Notes: generated from the letters alone by a model not told the origin. A stretch of 5,982 nucleotides of DNA from CAZVRZ01 sp964629965 (GCA_964629965.1 CAZVRZ010000240.1:1-5982); one strand, 5' to 3'; counted from the first letter of the stretch, positions 1 to 5,960 are shown. Numbers and translations are program-made.

Positions 1-21
1 CCTCCTCTTTTTGTGTATACA

Positions 22-37
22 TAGAACATATGTTCTA
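22..37. promoter_or_regulatory. Perfect 16-bp palindrome, LexA/SOS-box-like operator
   Basis: TAGAACATATGTTCTA equals its own reverse complement over all 16 bases. It holds the core GAAC-N4-GTTC, the form of the LexA (DinR) box known in Gram-positive bacteria. It ends 25 bases before the ATG at 63 and directly follows a TATACA hexamer (16-21) that could serve as a -10, so a bound repressor would block transcription start. The palindrome is seen directly. LexA as the binding protein is an inference; self-repression by the downstream winged-helix protein is the main alternative. Confidence 0.6.
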
Positions 38-62
38 ATCCATTCACCACTCAGGAGGTTCT

Positions 63-608
63 ATGACCAACGACCTATCCACCCCCCAACTGCTCTGGCT
101 GCGCGCCGTCGCCCGGCCGGCCATCGTCCTGCTGGCGCTCAGCCAGCTTGAAGCGCCCACCGGTCCGCTCGAACTGGCCGAGATCCTGGGGATCAACCAG
201 CACACCGTCGCCCGCTACCTGGGCGACCTGCTGCGCCTGGGACTGGCCGGGCGCTCCGCTTACCGCGCCGGCTTCGTCATCACCCCCGCCGGGCGCGATT
301 TTCTGCTGGGCAGCCTGCCCGGAGAAAACCTCGTCCAGGAAGAACTCGCTGAAAACGACCAAAACGCGCAAAAACGACCTTTCGAACCCACTATTACTAC
401 TACTGTTAATATTAACCCAATAGATTCAAAAGATTCAGAAATAGTAGTAACAGCCGCCTCCCAAGCGCGCATTTTTCGCGTTTGGCTGCACCAGGCGCAC
501 CTTGCGAATCGCCATCGCCCGAACCGGCAGATCCAGGCGCATCAAATCAGGCCGTCCCAACCGACCCGCGCGACCCGGAAGAAGTGCACGCCCTGGCCCA
601 GGCCCTGA
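63..608 (+). CDS. Winged helix-turn-helix DNA-binding protein, 5' part of an apparently frameshifted gene
   Basis: The start ATG has a perfect AGGAGG at 53-58, four bases upstream. Residues about 8-82 form a compact winged-helix domain: a first helix (LLWLRAVARPAIVLLALSQL), a helix-turn-helix at 34-60 with ELAEILGINQHTVARYLGDL, then a short wing ending in FVITPAGRDFLL, as in MarR/ArsR-like regulators and replication-initiator winged helices. Residues about 100-133 are a polar Thr/Asn/Asp-rich linker encoded by unusually AT-rich DNA. From about residue 138 the translation becomes Arg/His/Gln/Pro-rich and unlike a natural protein, while another frame (codons starting at 476, 479, ...) takes over with good coding character. 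The true product is therefore probably about 339 residues: residues 1-138 here joined by a -1 shift at TTTTT (472-476) to the 482-1081 reading. The role is not certain; DNA-binding regulator or replication initiator are the two best guesses. Confidence 0.7.
   Translation: MTNDLSTPQLLWLRAVARPAIVLLALSQLEAPTGPLELAEILGINQHTVARYLGDLLRLGLAGRSAYRAGFVITPAGRDFLLGSLPGENLVQEELAENDQNAQKRPFEPTITTTVNINPIDSKDSEIVVTAASQARIFRVWLHQAHLANRHRPNRQIQAHQIRPSQPTRATRKKCTPWPRP
352..450. repeat. AT-rich island with direct and inverted repeats inside the winged-helix gene
   Basis: Positions 391-450 are only about 25% GC within strongly GC-rich flanks. Three AAAACG units start at 352, 361 and 371; the first and third extend to the identical nonamer AAAACGACC. 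AGATTCA occurs at 422 and again at 431, nine bases apart. GTTAATATTAAC at 405-416 is a perfect palindrome. It sits inside a perfect 9-bp inverted repeat, TTACTACTA (394-402) with TAGTAGTAA (442-450). The stretch also encodes the protein's polar linker. The layout resembles iterons plus an unwinding region, as in initiator genes with internal origins; this function is inferred only. Confidence 0.5.
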
Positions 609-1081
609 TGATGGCCGGCATCGGCAACCCCAAGCGCGCCGCCCTGCTGCGCCTGCCGCACCTGGATACCCGCGCCGTGGAGATCTGGCAGCGTTTCCTG
701 CGCAAAGAACGCCGCGAACGCTACTCCACCGGCCTGCTGATCACCGTGCTCGAGTCCGGCGACCCTCCCCCGCCGGCGCGCCCCAACGGCCACCTGCTGG
801 ACTGCGAGTGCAGCGACTGCAATATCTACAATTACGCCTGCTTTTACTGCCACAACGTGCCCTGCACCTGCCAGGACAATGATGACGAGCAGGTTGAAGA
901 TGATTGGGAGCCGGAAGAGGAGGCAGAGCAGGAACAGCCCACCGGCCCGCAAGCCCCACCCACAGGCCAGCCCGGCGACAGCGACCTCACCCCCGCCGGC
1001 GCGCCAGAAACCTGCTCGCCCGAACCCCTGGCAGACGAGCGACCGCAGGAGCAGCCGCCCGACAGTAAGCCGGTCCCCTAG
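482..1081 (+). CDS. Helical domain plus seven-Cys cluster protein, probably the 3' part of the frameshifted winged-helix gene
   Basis: This frame is open from 416 and ends at TAG (1079-1081). The first possible start is TTG at 482, with no ribosome-binding site. An ATG at 608 overlaps the TGA of the upstream frame (TGATG), so translational coupling is possible, but the coding character clearly begins before 608. Counting from 482, residues about 32-95 form a helical domain (HALAQALMMAGIGNP... LPHLDTRAVEIW) recalling the 'GI-P-LPH-V' helical segments found in some phage and plasmid replication proteins. Residues 108-130 hold seven cysteines spaced C-x-C-x2-C-x6-C-x2-C-x4-C-x-C, likely binding zinc. 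Residues 132-152 are strongly acidic and the rest is a low-complexity Pro/Glu/Gln tail. It probably belongs to one protein with the winged helix encoded from 63. The family was not named; function is unproven. Confidence 0.62.
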   Translation: MAAPGAPCESPSPEPADPGASNQAVPTDPRDPEEVHALAQALMMAGIGNPKRAALLRLPHLDTRAVEIWQRFLRKERRERYSTGLLITVLESGDPPPPARPNGHLLDCECSDCNIYNYACFYCHNVPCTCQDNDDEQVEDDWEPEEEAEQEQPTGPQAPPTGQPGDSDLTPAGAPETCSPEPLADERPQEQPPDSKPVP

Positions 1082-1132
1082 GATATACAGGCCACGCTGC
1101 AAGCCATGAAACGCTCCGGCATGATCCGCTGA
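1082..1132 (+). other. In-frame coding-like extension beyond the TAG stop
   Basis: After TAG at 1079-1081 the same frame stays open for 16 codons to TGA (1130-1132) and reads DIQATLQAMKRSGMIR, which looks like an amphipathic C-terminal helix. The TAG could be a recent nonsense mutation in a decaying gene, which would fit the upstream frameshift. A 16-codon open stretch can also arise by chance. Confidence 0.3.
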
Positions 1133-1149
1133 CTGGGCCAAACAATTTC

Positions 1150-1386
1150 ATGACTCGGCTATACAACACGAAGAAGAGGCATATTTGCGAGTGCGGCAAT
1201 CTCGCCAGTCACCGCCTGCGCATGCGCGTGCTGCGTCCCGACCTGGAGACCTCCGTACACTTCACCCTGTACCTGTGCGATCAGTGCTACCAGCTCGAAC
1301 TGCTGCTGCACGACGAGTGGCTGGCCGAGCAGCGGCGCTTTCAATTCCGCCGCCGGCGCCTTCGTCGCGGCCGGCGCATCGGCTGA
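1150..1386 (+). CDS. Small zinc-ribbon-like protein with Arg-rich tail (78 aa)
   Basis: Cysteines C13-x-C15 and C43-x2-C46 (CECG ... LCDQC) form a plausible four-Cys zinc ribbon. Hydrophobic strands alternate between the two pairs (LRMRVL, VHFTLYL), and CYQLELLL continues as a helix. The C-terminus from about residue 62 is highly basic, with R67-R70, R72, R73, R75 and R76, suggesting nucleic-acid or acidic-protein contact. The ATG at 1150 is the only good start; no clear Shine-Dalgarno precedes it, so expression may depend on read-on from the upstream gene 68 bases away. The preceding protein also ends in a Cys cluster, so the pair may act together. It ends 24 bases before the convergent minus-strand gene, with no visible hairpin terminator between. 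The specific function is unknown. Confidence 0.65.
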   Translation: MTRLYNTKKRHICECGNLASHRLRMRVLRPDLETSVHFTLYLCDQCYQLELLLHDEWLAEQRRFQFRRRRLRRGRRIG

Positions 1387-1410
1387 CTTTTGGGAACCGA
1401 GAACGTGGTC

Positions 1411-4400
1411 TCAACCCAACTGCCAGAGCATCAAGCCCGTGGCGGCCAGCACGGCCAGGCTGAGCAAGAACAGCCAGGCGACCCGGCCCGCCCCGCCGCC
1501 GCTGATCTTGGGGCGCTTCGCCACCCGCCAGGCGCGCCCATTCCAGCGCGCCCACTGTTCGCGAAAAGGATCGTACATCCACCAGGCGCCGCGCCGGTCG
1601 CGCTTGCGCAGCCTTTCCACGATCTGCGGCCCATGCTGCGCCTCCACCTGGCCGGTCTTGTAAGCGTGCAGCCAGGCCTGGCCTTCTTTGTGCAGGGCCT
1701 TCAGCGCCTTGTCCTCCGGGCTGAAAGCCACCCAAACGCCCGCCAGCATACCCGCCACCCCCAGCAGTAGGCCCAGCCCGCCGCACACGTACAGCAAAAT
1801 GGACGAAGGGCGCAGCCTGGTGACCGGCATCTTCCCGGCCGGTCCTTGCACCGTCAGGCTGGCCGAGGCGCTGCCCTGCTGCCCGTCCGCGTCGGTGACC
1901 GTGACCGTGACCTGGTGCATTCCGATGGACAGGCCAGCGAACAGGCTGCTGCCCTGTCCCAGCGCGCCGTCCCGGTCGGAGCTCCAGGCATAGGCCGTAT
2001 CCGGCAGCGCGCCGTCTTCGATGTCCATGGCGCTGGCCGCCAGCAGGCCGGGAGTCGCCTCGTACCAGCTCTCCTGCGGATCAAACGGCGCCATGCTCAC
2101 CCTGGGAGCGTGCCGGGGCACCTGGAAGGCGGGGCTTTCGGCGGCGGTCACGTTCAGGCCGTCGCTCGCCACCACCCGCAGGCGGGCCGTCTCGCTGCCC
2201 GGCAGGTAAGCCCCGTCCAGCGGCAGAGTCGTGTCCTTCCAAAAGAGCGCCAGCGGCTTCCAGTCTGTCCCGTCCTGGCTGTAATAGACATGGTAGGTCA
2301 GCGCATCGCCGTCTGCGTCGGAGCCCTTCCAAGAGGCTGTCACCGTTCCGTCGACCGGCTTGCCATCCCCCGGCTGCTCGACGCGCACCTGGGGCGGATG
2401 GTCAGAGCGCTCCAGGCGGTAGATCTCCTGCCGCCCGTCCGAGAGGATCAGGCGGTTCGCCTTGGCGCTGTAGGGCAGCTCGATGTGGAAGGTGGGCTGG
2501 CTGGGTTCGTCCAGGCCGTAGGCCTGGCTGGCGCTAGCCGGGAAGGTCTCAGCCGCCAGCAGGCTGCCGTCGGCGGCGTACAGCTCGGCGGTGTAAGAGC
2601 CAAGCTGGGAGGCCAGGGTTGGCGCGCCGTCGCGGACGTAGGGCGGGAACAGCTCCAGCTTACCGCCGGGGCTGAGGCTGCCGAAGATCACCAGCGTTTG
2701 CCCGGCTTCCGCCGCTTTTGTCATTGCCAGCGAGTGCCCTTTGCGAGCGAAGCAATCTCCCTCGAGCAAAGGAGGAGACTGCTTCGGCAAAGACCGCCTC
2801 GCAGCGACATTCGCGCCCCCCGCCAGCCCCGTCTCGCGCTGGTGCAGGATGTAATTATACGTCTGCGGGTTGACCCAGGCGCTGATGCCATCGGCGTGCG
2901 GGTCGCCCATGAAGTTGATCCAGGTCGAGTCCGCCGGGATATAGCGCAGCGTCTTGTAATTCTGCATAAAGATGAACCCTTCCGGCAGGGCTATGCCATC
3001 GCGCTGCAGCGATTCGGAAGCCTCTTCGCCTTCGCCCAGGTAAGTGTGCCCGATCTCGTGGGCCAGCGTGTTCGGCCATTCCACCCCCACCACGGGCGCA
3101 TAGGGCACAAACGGGCTGTTGAAGCCGCGCTTGCGTTCCCCGTAAGGCCAGCCGCTGAACAGTCCCACCGCAAAGCGCGTGCCGTACGCCTCGCGGGCCA
3201 CGTCCACCAGCATGGCATCGGTGACGGCATGCCAGAAATCCAGATCGCCGTCCAGGTACACTGGCGGGAACGTAAAACTGACCGCCGGTGCCGGGTAAGT
3301 GTTCATCAGGAAGGTGCGCGCCTCGTCCGCCCAGGCGGAGGCAGCCGCCTCGCTGACCTGGGGATCCAGGATGGCGATGGCGATATCGATTGGGTAAGAG
3401 TCATACACCGGCCCGTTCCAGGCCAGGCTGTTGTTATTTTCATTTGGTTCCGGCACCGTTTGCGCCGCATCCAGCACGGCGCTGATCTGCAAGGCCGCGC
3501 TCTTTTTTACCTGCTCCGGCGGCAAGAAGAAAGCGATGGCGTTCAGGCCGCGCTGCCGCTCGCTGGGCGTATATTCGGACTGGCTCTTGATCTTCACCGA
3601 ACGGCTCTCGAATAACACTCCATTCACCACCAGGTTCGCCTGCACCGTCACCGTCTCCCCGGCCTTGGCCGGTGCATACGCGGGGAACACCTGCACCACC
3701 GTCCAGCGCCCGGCCGCCAGCTCGCTGCCTTCGACCGCCTGGAAAACATGCACCGCCTGGATGCTCAGGTCACCGGCCGCCAGGGTGGCGCTCGGTTGGG
3801 GCACGAAGGTGGCGGGCACGGCGGTAGGCGGCGGGATATTGTTGAACGAGTATACGTTGATCGATCCCTTGGAGGGCCAATACGCCGTCAGGGCGCCGTC
3901 GAAGAAGCGCGCCTCTCCGTAGGCCACCAGGCGGTAAGGACCTTGCGGCGGCAGCGCCCACAGACCGTAGGGCACGCGCTCCACCCAGGTAAAGTCAAAG
4001 GGCTGTCCCTGCAAGACGCCGTCGACCGTCTTCGATCTGACCGTGGGGATTTCGACGTTCATCCATTGTCCGTCGGCGCCCTGCACTTGCAGCGCCGCTT
4101 CCAGCACGCCGGGGTAGGCCTGGTTGACCTCCTGGTGAACTTCCATGGCCAAGTAAGTGTCCGCACCCACCTGGATGGGCAGGTCGAAAATGAGCGCCGT
4201 GTCCGGCCAGATGGCCTCCAGTGTCTGCGGGATTGTTCCCGCGGCCGCATCGCAGCGCAGCCAGCCCTCGCTGGGATAATTCACCCGGCTGTAACAGGCC
4301 GGGATGTCGATGCTGTAGGCATTGACCAGCTTGCTGGGGATGTAATAAGGGGTGGGAGTACTCTCCTGCTGCGGCGGGCGCGCCAGGGCGCTCGCAGGCA

Positions 4401-4467
4401 GCGCATACAGCCAGGCGGCCAAGAAGAGCAATGCCAGGAGCAAGAATACTGTGCGCACATGCCGCAT
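1411..4467 (-). CDS. Exported membrane-anchored multidomain putative zinc metalloprotease (1018 aa)
   Basis: The ATG at 4467 is preceded by AGGAAGGT (4480-4473), five bases upstream. Residues 1-29 are a signal peptide (VFLLLALLFLAAWLYALPASALA). Residues about 41-208 form an unrecognised beta-rich domain, followed by a Pro/Thr/Ala linker. About 233-352 is CARDB-like (AGRWTVVQVFPAY ... EPNENNN). About 357-545 is the putative catalytic region: H470-E471-I-G-H474 followed by TYLGEGEE, and a Met-turn-like INFMG (517-521). This suggests a metzincin-like zinc peptidase, though the third ligand is unclear; E479, E481 or E482 are candidates. Residues 554-583 derive from a palindromic repeat. About 690-783 (SDADGDALTYHVYYSQDG) and 788-874 (VTVTVTDADG) are Ig/FN3- and PKD-like. 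Two membrane spans (about 889-915 and 996-1016) flank a basic, Trp-rich segment predicted cytoplasmic. The bulk should face outward and may cleave extracellular protein. Substrate and specific family are unknown. Confidence 0.85.
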   Translation of the reverse strand: MRHVRTVFLLLALLFLAAWLYALPASALARPPQQESTPTPYYIPSKLVNAYSIDIPACYSRVNYPSEGWLRCDAAAGTIPQTLEAIWPDTALIFDLPIQVGADTYLAMEVHQEVNQAYPGVLEAALQVQGADGQWMNVEIPTVRSKTVDGVLQGQPFDFTWVERVPYGLWALPPQGPYRLVAYGEARFFDGALTAYWPSKGSINVYSFNNIPPPTAVPATFVPQPSATLAAGDLSIQAVHVFQAVEGSELAAGRWTVVQVFPAYAPAKAGETVTVQANLVVNGVLFESRSVKIKSQSEYTPSERQRGLNAIAFFLPPEQVKKSAALQISAVLDAAQTVPEPNENNNSLAWNGPVYDSYPIDIAIAILDPQVSEAAASAWADEARTFLMNTYPAPAVSFTFPPVYLDGDLDFWHAVTDAMLVDVAREAYGTRFAVGLFSGWPYGERKRGFNSPFVPYAPVVGVEWPNTLAHEIGHTYLGEGEEASESLQRDGIALPEGFIFMQNYKTLRYIPADSTWINFMGDPHADGISAWVNPQTYNYILHQRETGLAGGANVAARRSLPKQSPPLLEGDCFARKGHSLAMTKAAEAGQTLVIFGSLSPGGKLELFPPYVRDGAPTLASQLGSYTAELYAADGSLLAAETFPASASQAYGLDEPSQPTFHIELPYSAKANRLILSDGRQEIYRLERSDHPPQVRVEQPGDGKPVDGTVTASWKGSDADGDALTYHVYYSQDGTDWKPLALFWKDTTLPLDGAYLPGSETARLRVVASDGLNVTAAESPAFQVPRHAPRVSMAPFDPQESWYEATPGLLAASAMDIEDGALPDTAYAWSSDRDGALGQGSSLFAGLSIGMHQVTVTVTDADGQQGSASASLTVQGPAGKMPVTRLRPSSILLYVCGGLGLLLGVAGMLAGVWVAFSPEDKALKALHKEGQAWLHAYKTGQVEAQHGPQIVERLRKRDRRGAWWMYDPFREQWARWNGRAWRVAKRPKISGGGAGRVAWLFLLSLAVLAATGLMLWQLG
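2719..2808 (-). repeat. In-frame intragenic palindromic repeat (about 90 bp) within the metalloprotease gene
   Basis: On the plus strand it begins GTCATTGC (2720-2727) and ends GCAGCGAC (2801-2808), approximate inverted ends. Inner arms GAAGCAATCTCC (2749-2760) and GGAGACTGCTTC (2774-2785) pair at 11 of 12 positions around a 13-base loop. The GTCATTGC...GAAGCAATCTCC pattern resembles a dispersed palindromic repeat that I recall from other bacterial genomes. It encodes residues 554-583 (VAARRSLPKQSPPLLEG and onward), a basic peptide with a lone Cys unlike its surroundings. Exactly 30 codons are added with no stop, as in Rickettsia palindromic elements. No target duplication is evident. Confidence 0.7.
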
Positions 4468-4500
4468 ATCTCACCTTCCTCTGCGCTCGTTTATGGCATT

Positions 4501-4530
4501 TTTACATTTGAAAGGATTCTGTCTTATAAT
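4501..4530 (+). promoter_or_regulatory. Sigma-70-type promoter for the SRPBCC gene
   Basis: TTTACA (4501-4506; 5/6 match to the -35 consensus) is separated by 18 bases from a perfect TATAAT (4525-4530). Transcription would start near 4537, giving a leader of about 46 bases before the ATG at 4583. This lies in the 115-base gap between the two divergent genes. No equally good promoter could be seen for the minus-strand metalloprotease gene in the same gap. Confidence 0.7.
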
Positions 4531-4582
4531 ACGATTGTATATCCTAAATGCCCACGCGCGCAAGAAAGAGAAGGGATCAGCC

Positions 4583-5026
4583 ATGACCAGGGTGCATGCA
4601 AACCTGACCATCAAAAAACCTGTTGAGCAGGTATATGCTTTTGCCTGGGAGGTGAAGAACCTGCGCAAGTGGCAGCCCGAGTCGATCGAAAGCGTGATCC
4701 TGAGCCCCGAGCTGGGGCAGCCCGGCAGCCAAATCCACAGCAAAGTGAGCGGTTGGGGCAGCCTGACGTTGGAAGTGGACCAGGTAACCACCGAAGTCAT
4801 GCCCAACCAGGTCTACGCGGTCGAAACGCGCGAAGTCCACGGTTGGGTGAAAGCGCTAAGCCTATGGAAGTTCGAGGCAGTGGCGGCAGGCACGCTCGTC
4901 AGCGCCTCCCACGAGATCGAGCTCAATGGTTGGCTGGGACTGGCCAAGCCAATGTTCCTGAACATGGCGCAGCGCAAGGTGGAAGACGACCTGGCCCGCT
5001 TAAAAGCCTTCCTGGAAGTTAATTAA
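4583..5026 (+). CDS. SRPBCC / polyketide cyclase-dehydrase-like protein (147 aa)
   Basis: The ATG at 4583 has a modest Shine-Dalgarno (GAAGGGA, about 4570-4576) six bases upstream, and the protein starts directly on the first strand of the fold, so the longer open frame upstream was not used. The START/Bet v 1-like (SRPBCC) pattern is clear: strand VHANLTIKKPVEQVYAF, the helix WEVKNLRKWQPE, strand SVILSPELGQPGSQIHSKV, several antiparallel strands (LTLEVDQVTTEV, VYAVETREV, LWKFEAV, LVSASHEIEL) and a long C-terminal helix (MAQRKVEDDLARLKAFLE). Length is typical of a single stand-alone domain. These proteins bind small hydrophobic ligands or catalyse cyclisations and dehydrations; the ligand cannot be told from sequence. 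No signal peptide, so cytoplasmic. It has its own promoter and converges on the lipoprotein gene, with 7 bp between the stops. Confidence 0.85.
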   Translation: MTRVHANLTIKKPVEQVYAFAWEVKNLRKWQPESIESVILSPELGQPGSQIHSKVSGWGSLTLEVDQVTTEVMPNQVYAVETREVHGWVKALSLWKFEAVAAGTLVSASHEIELNGWLGLAKPMFLNMAQRKVEDDLARLKAFLEVN

Positions 5027-5033
5027 TATCCCC

Positions 5034-5915
5034 TTATTTCTGCTGCGAAAGCGCCCACGGCGCCAGCACCAGCACCTGTTCTGGCATGTCGCCGGTCACC
5101 ACCAATTCGCTGGCCTCGGGGCGTTTCACTTTCAGGTCTTTGGGCAGCATTTCCAAGAATTCTTTGACCGTGATGGAGCCGTTAAAACGGGCTTTCTCGC
5201 TGAAGCTGTAATGGGAGGGAATGATGGTGCGCACGTGGCTTTGGCGCAGTTGGTCGATCATCTCGGCCACGGGATGCGCCGGGTTGGGCGCCGCTGAGCC
5301 GTCCGCATCCATGATGACCACGTCTGCTCCCTCGATGGCCTTCAAGAGATCCTCCTGGGTGATCACCCCGGCCGCGCCCAGGTGCACGATCTTGATCTCC
5401 CCAACTTCGAAAACAAAGGCAATATTCTCGCCGGTTGGCACATCGTTCAACAGGCCGTGGTCGCTTTGGTAGCCTATGATGGTAAACTGTCCGGCCTGCC
5501 TGAGGCCCACATCGAAAATCACCCCCGGTTTGCCACCAATATCCAGCACGTTGCCATGATCGGAATGGAAGTGGCTGATCGTGACGAGCTCGGCTTCCAG
5601 GCCGGCAGGGAAATCTTCGATCTCCACCGGAACAGAGTAGGAGCGGTAGGGGTCCAGGATGATGCGGTAGCCATCCGAGTCGGTCAGCATGAAGCAGGCA
5701 TGCCCGATATACTGCAGCCTGACCTGCGCCGGTAGGGTCGTCTCCAGCGGTTCGGCTTCGGTTTCGCTTGGCCTGGGCGTCTGCGTGGCGGGGAGTGGGG
5801 TGGGCTTGGCAGTGGGCAGTTGGACAGCAGTCACGGCAGGCGTGGCTGTGCGGCAGCCGGCGGTCAGCAGCAGCAGTGCCATCATACACATAATAAGAAC
5901 AATGCGGGAAGTCAT
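5034..5915 (-). CDS. UlaG-like metallo-beta-lactamase-fold lipoprotein (293 aa)
   Basis: The start at 5915 is chosen because AGGAGG lies six bases upstream and the protein then opens with a lipoprotein signal (MTSRIVLIMCMMALLLLTAGC; Cys 21 is the lipidated residue). An in-frame ATG at 5960 would add 15 residues before the signal and is unlikely. Residues 22-64 are a Thr/Pro-rich spacer. The fold follows: GHACFML (71-77), ILDPY (86-90), the metal motif HFHSDH (115-120), YQSDHG with H153, IVHLGAAG with H178, and IPSHYSF with H235. This matches the UlaG/Lactamase_B_3-like branch, membrane-tethered outside the cell. In relatives the HLG motif is followed by a metal-bridging Asp; here that position is Ala 181, so activity may be altered or absent. 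The substrate is unknown. Confidence 0.85.
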   Translation of the reverse strand: MTSRIVLIMCMMALLLLTAGCRTATPAVTAVQLPTAKPTPLPATQTPRPSETEAEPLETTLPAQVRLQYIGHACFMLTDSDGYRIILDPYRSYSVPVEIEDFPAGLEAELVTISHFHSDHGNVLDIGGKPGVIFDVGLRQAGQFTIIGYQSDHGLLNDVPTGENIAFVFEVGEIKIVHLGAAGVITQEDLLKAIEGADVVIMDADGSAAPNPAHPVAEMIDQLRQSHVRTIIPSHYSFSEKARFNGSITVKEFLEMLPKDLKVKRPEASELVVTGDMPEQVLVLAPWALSQQK

Positions 5916-5921
5916 AGCACT

Positions 5922-5927
5922 CCTCCT
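5922..5927 (-). promoter_or_regulatory. Ribosome-binding site fixing the lipoprotein start
   Basis: The minus strand reads AGGAGG here, six bases before the ATG at 5915. It would lie inside the coding region if the upstream ATG at 5960 were used, which argues for the shorter form that begins directly with the lipoprotein signal. Confidence 0.7.
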
Positions 5928-5932
5928 GCGGT

Positions 5933-5960
5933 ACTGTATCTTTGAGTAAGGAAATTCCAA
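5933..5960 (-). promoter_or_regulatory. Candidate promoter for the lipoprotein gene
   Basis: On the minus strand TTGGAA (5960-5955) and TACAGT (5938-5933) are spaced by 16 bases, matching the sigma-70 consensus at 4/6 positions each. The placement just upstream of the ribosome-binding site would give a very short leader. A promoter beyond the window edge is equally possible. Confidence 0.3.

Noticed and set aside
542..1141. A 199-codon minus-strand open frame opposite the Cys-cluster gene
   Set aside because: Low-complexity Gly/Ala/Val composition mirrors the opposite strand; no ribosome-binding site or domain pattern.
1387..1410. Possible bidirectional terminator between convergent genes
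   Set aside because: No stem of useful length and no T-run after a hairpin can be seen; the 5027-5033 gap was also checked and is too short.
2720..2808. CRISPR repeat or insertion sequence explanation for the palindromic element
   Set aside because: It is a single copy with no spacers, encodes no transposase and keeps the surrounding frame open, so a dispersed palindromic repeat fits better.
1846..3615. A 589-codon open frame on the plus strand opposite the metalloprotease gene
   Set aside because: Its translation is Arg/Gly/His/Val-rich with no recognisable fold or start signal. It is a GC-driven shadow of the minus-strand gene, which has a signal peptide, motifs and domains.
4529..4540. 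Short inverted repeat ATAC-N4-GTAT at the probable transcription start
   Set aside because: Only four base pairs per arm in an AT-rich stretch; too weak to call an operator.
4352..4582. A longer 5' extension of the SRPBCC gene
   Set aside because: The extension crosses the consensus promoter at 4501-4530 and the divergent gene's start, and is not protein-like. The fold begins right after the ATG at 4583.
5916..5960. Upstream ATG start for the lipoprotein
   Set aside because: It would place 15 residues before the signal peptide and bury a perfect AGGAGG within the coding region.
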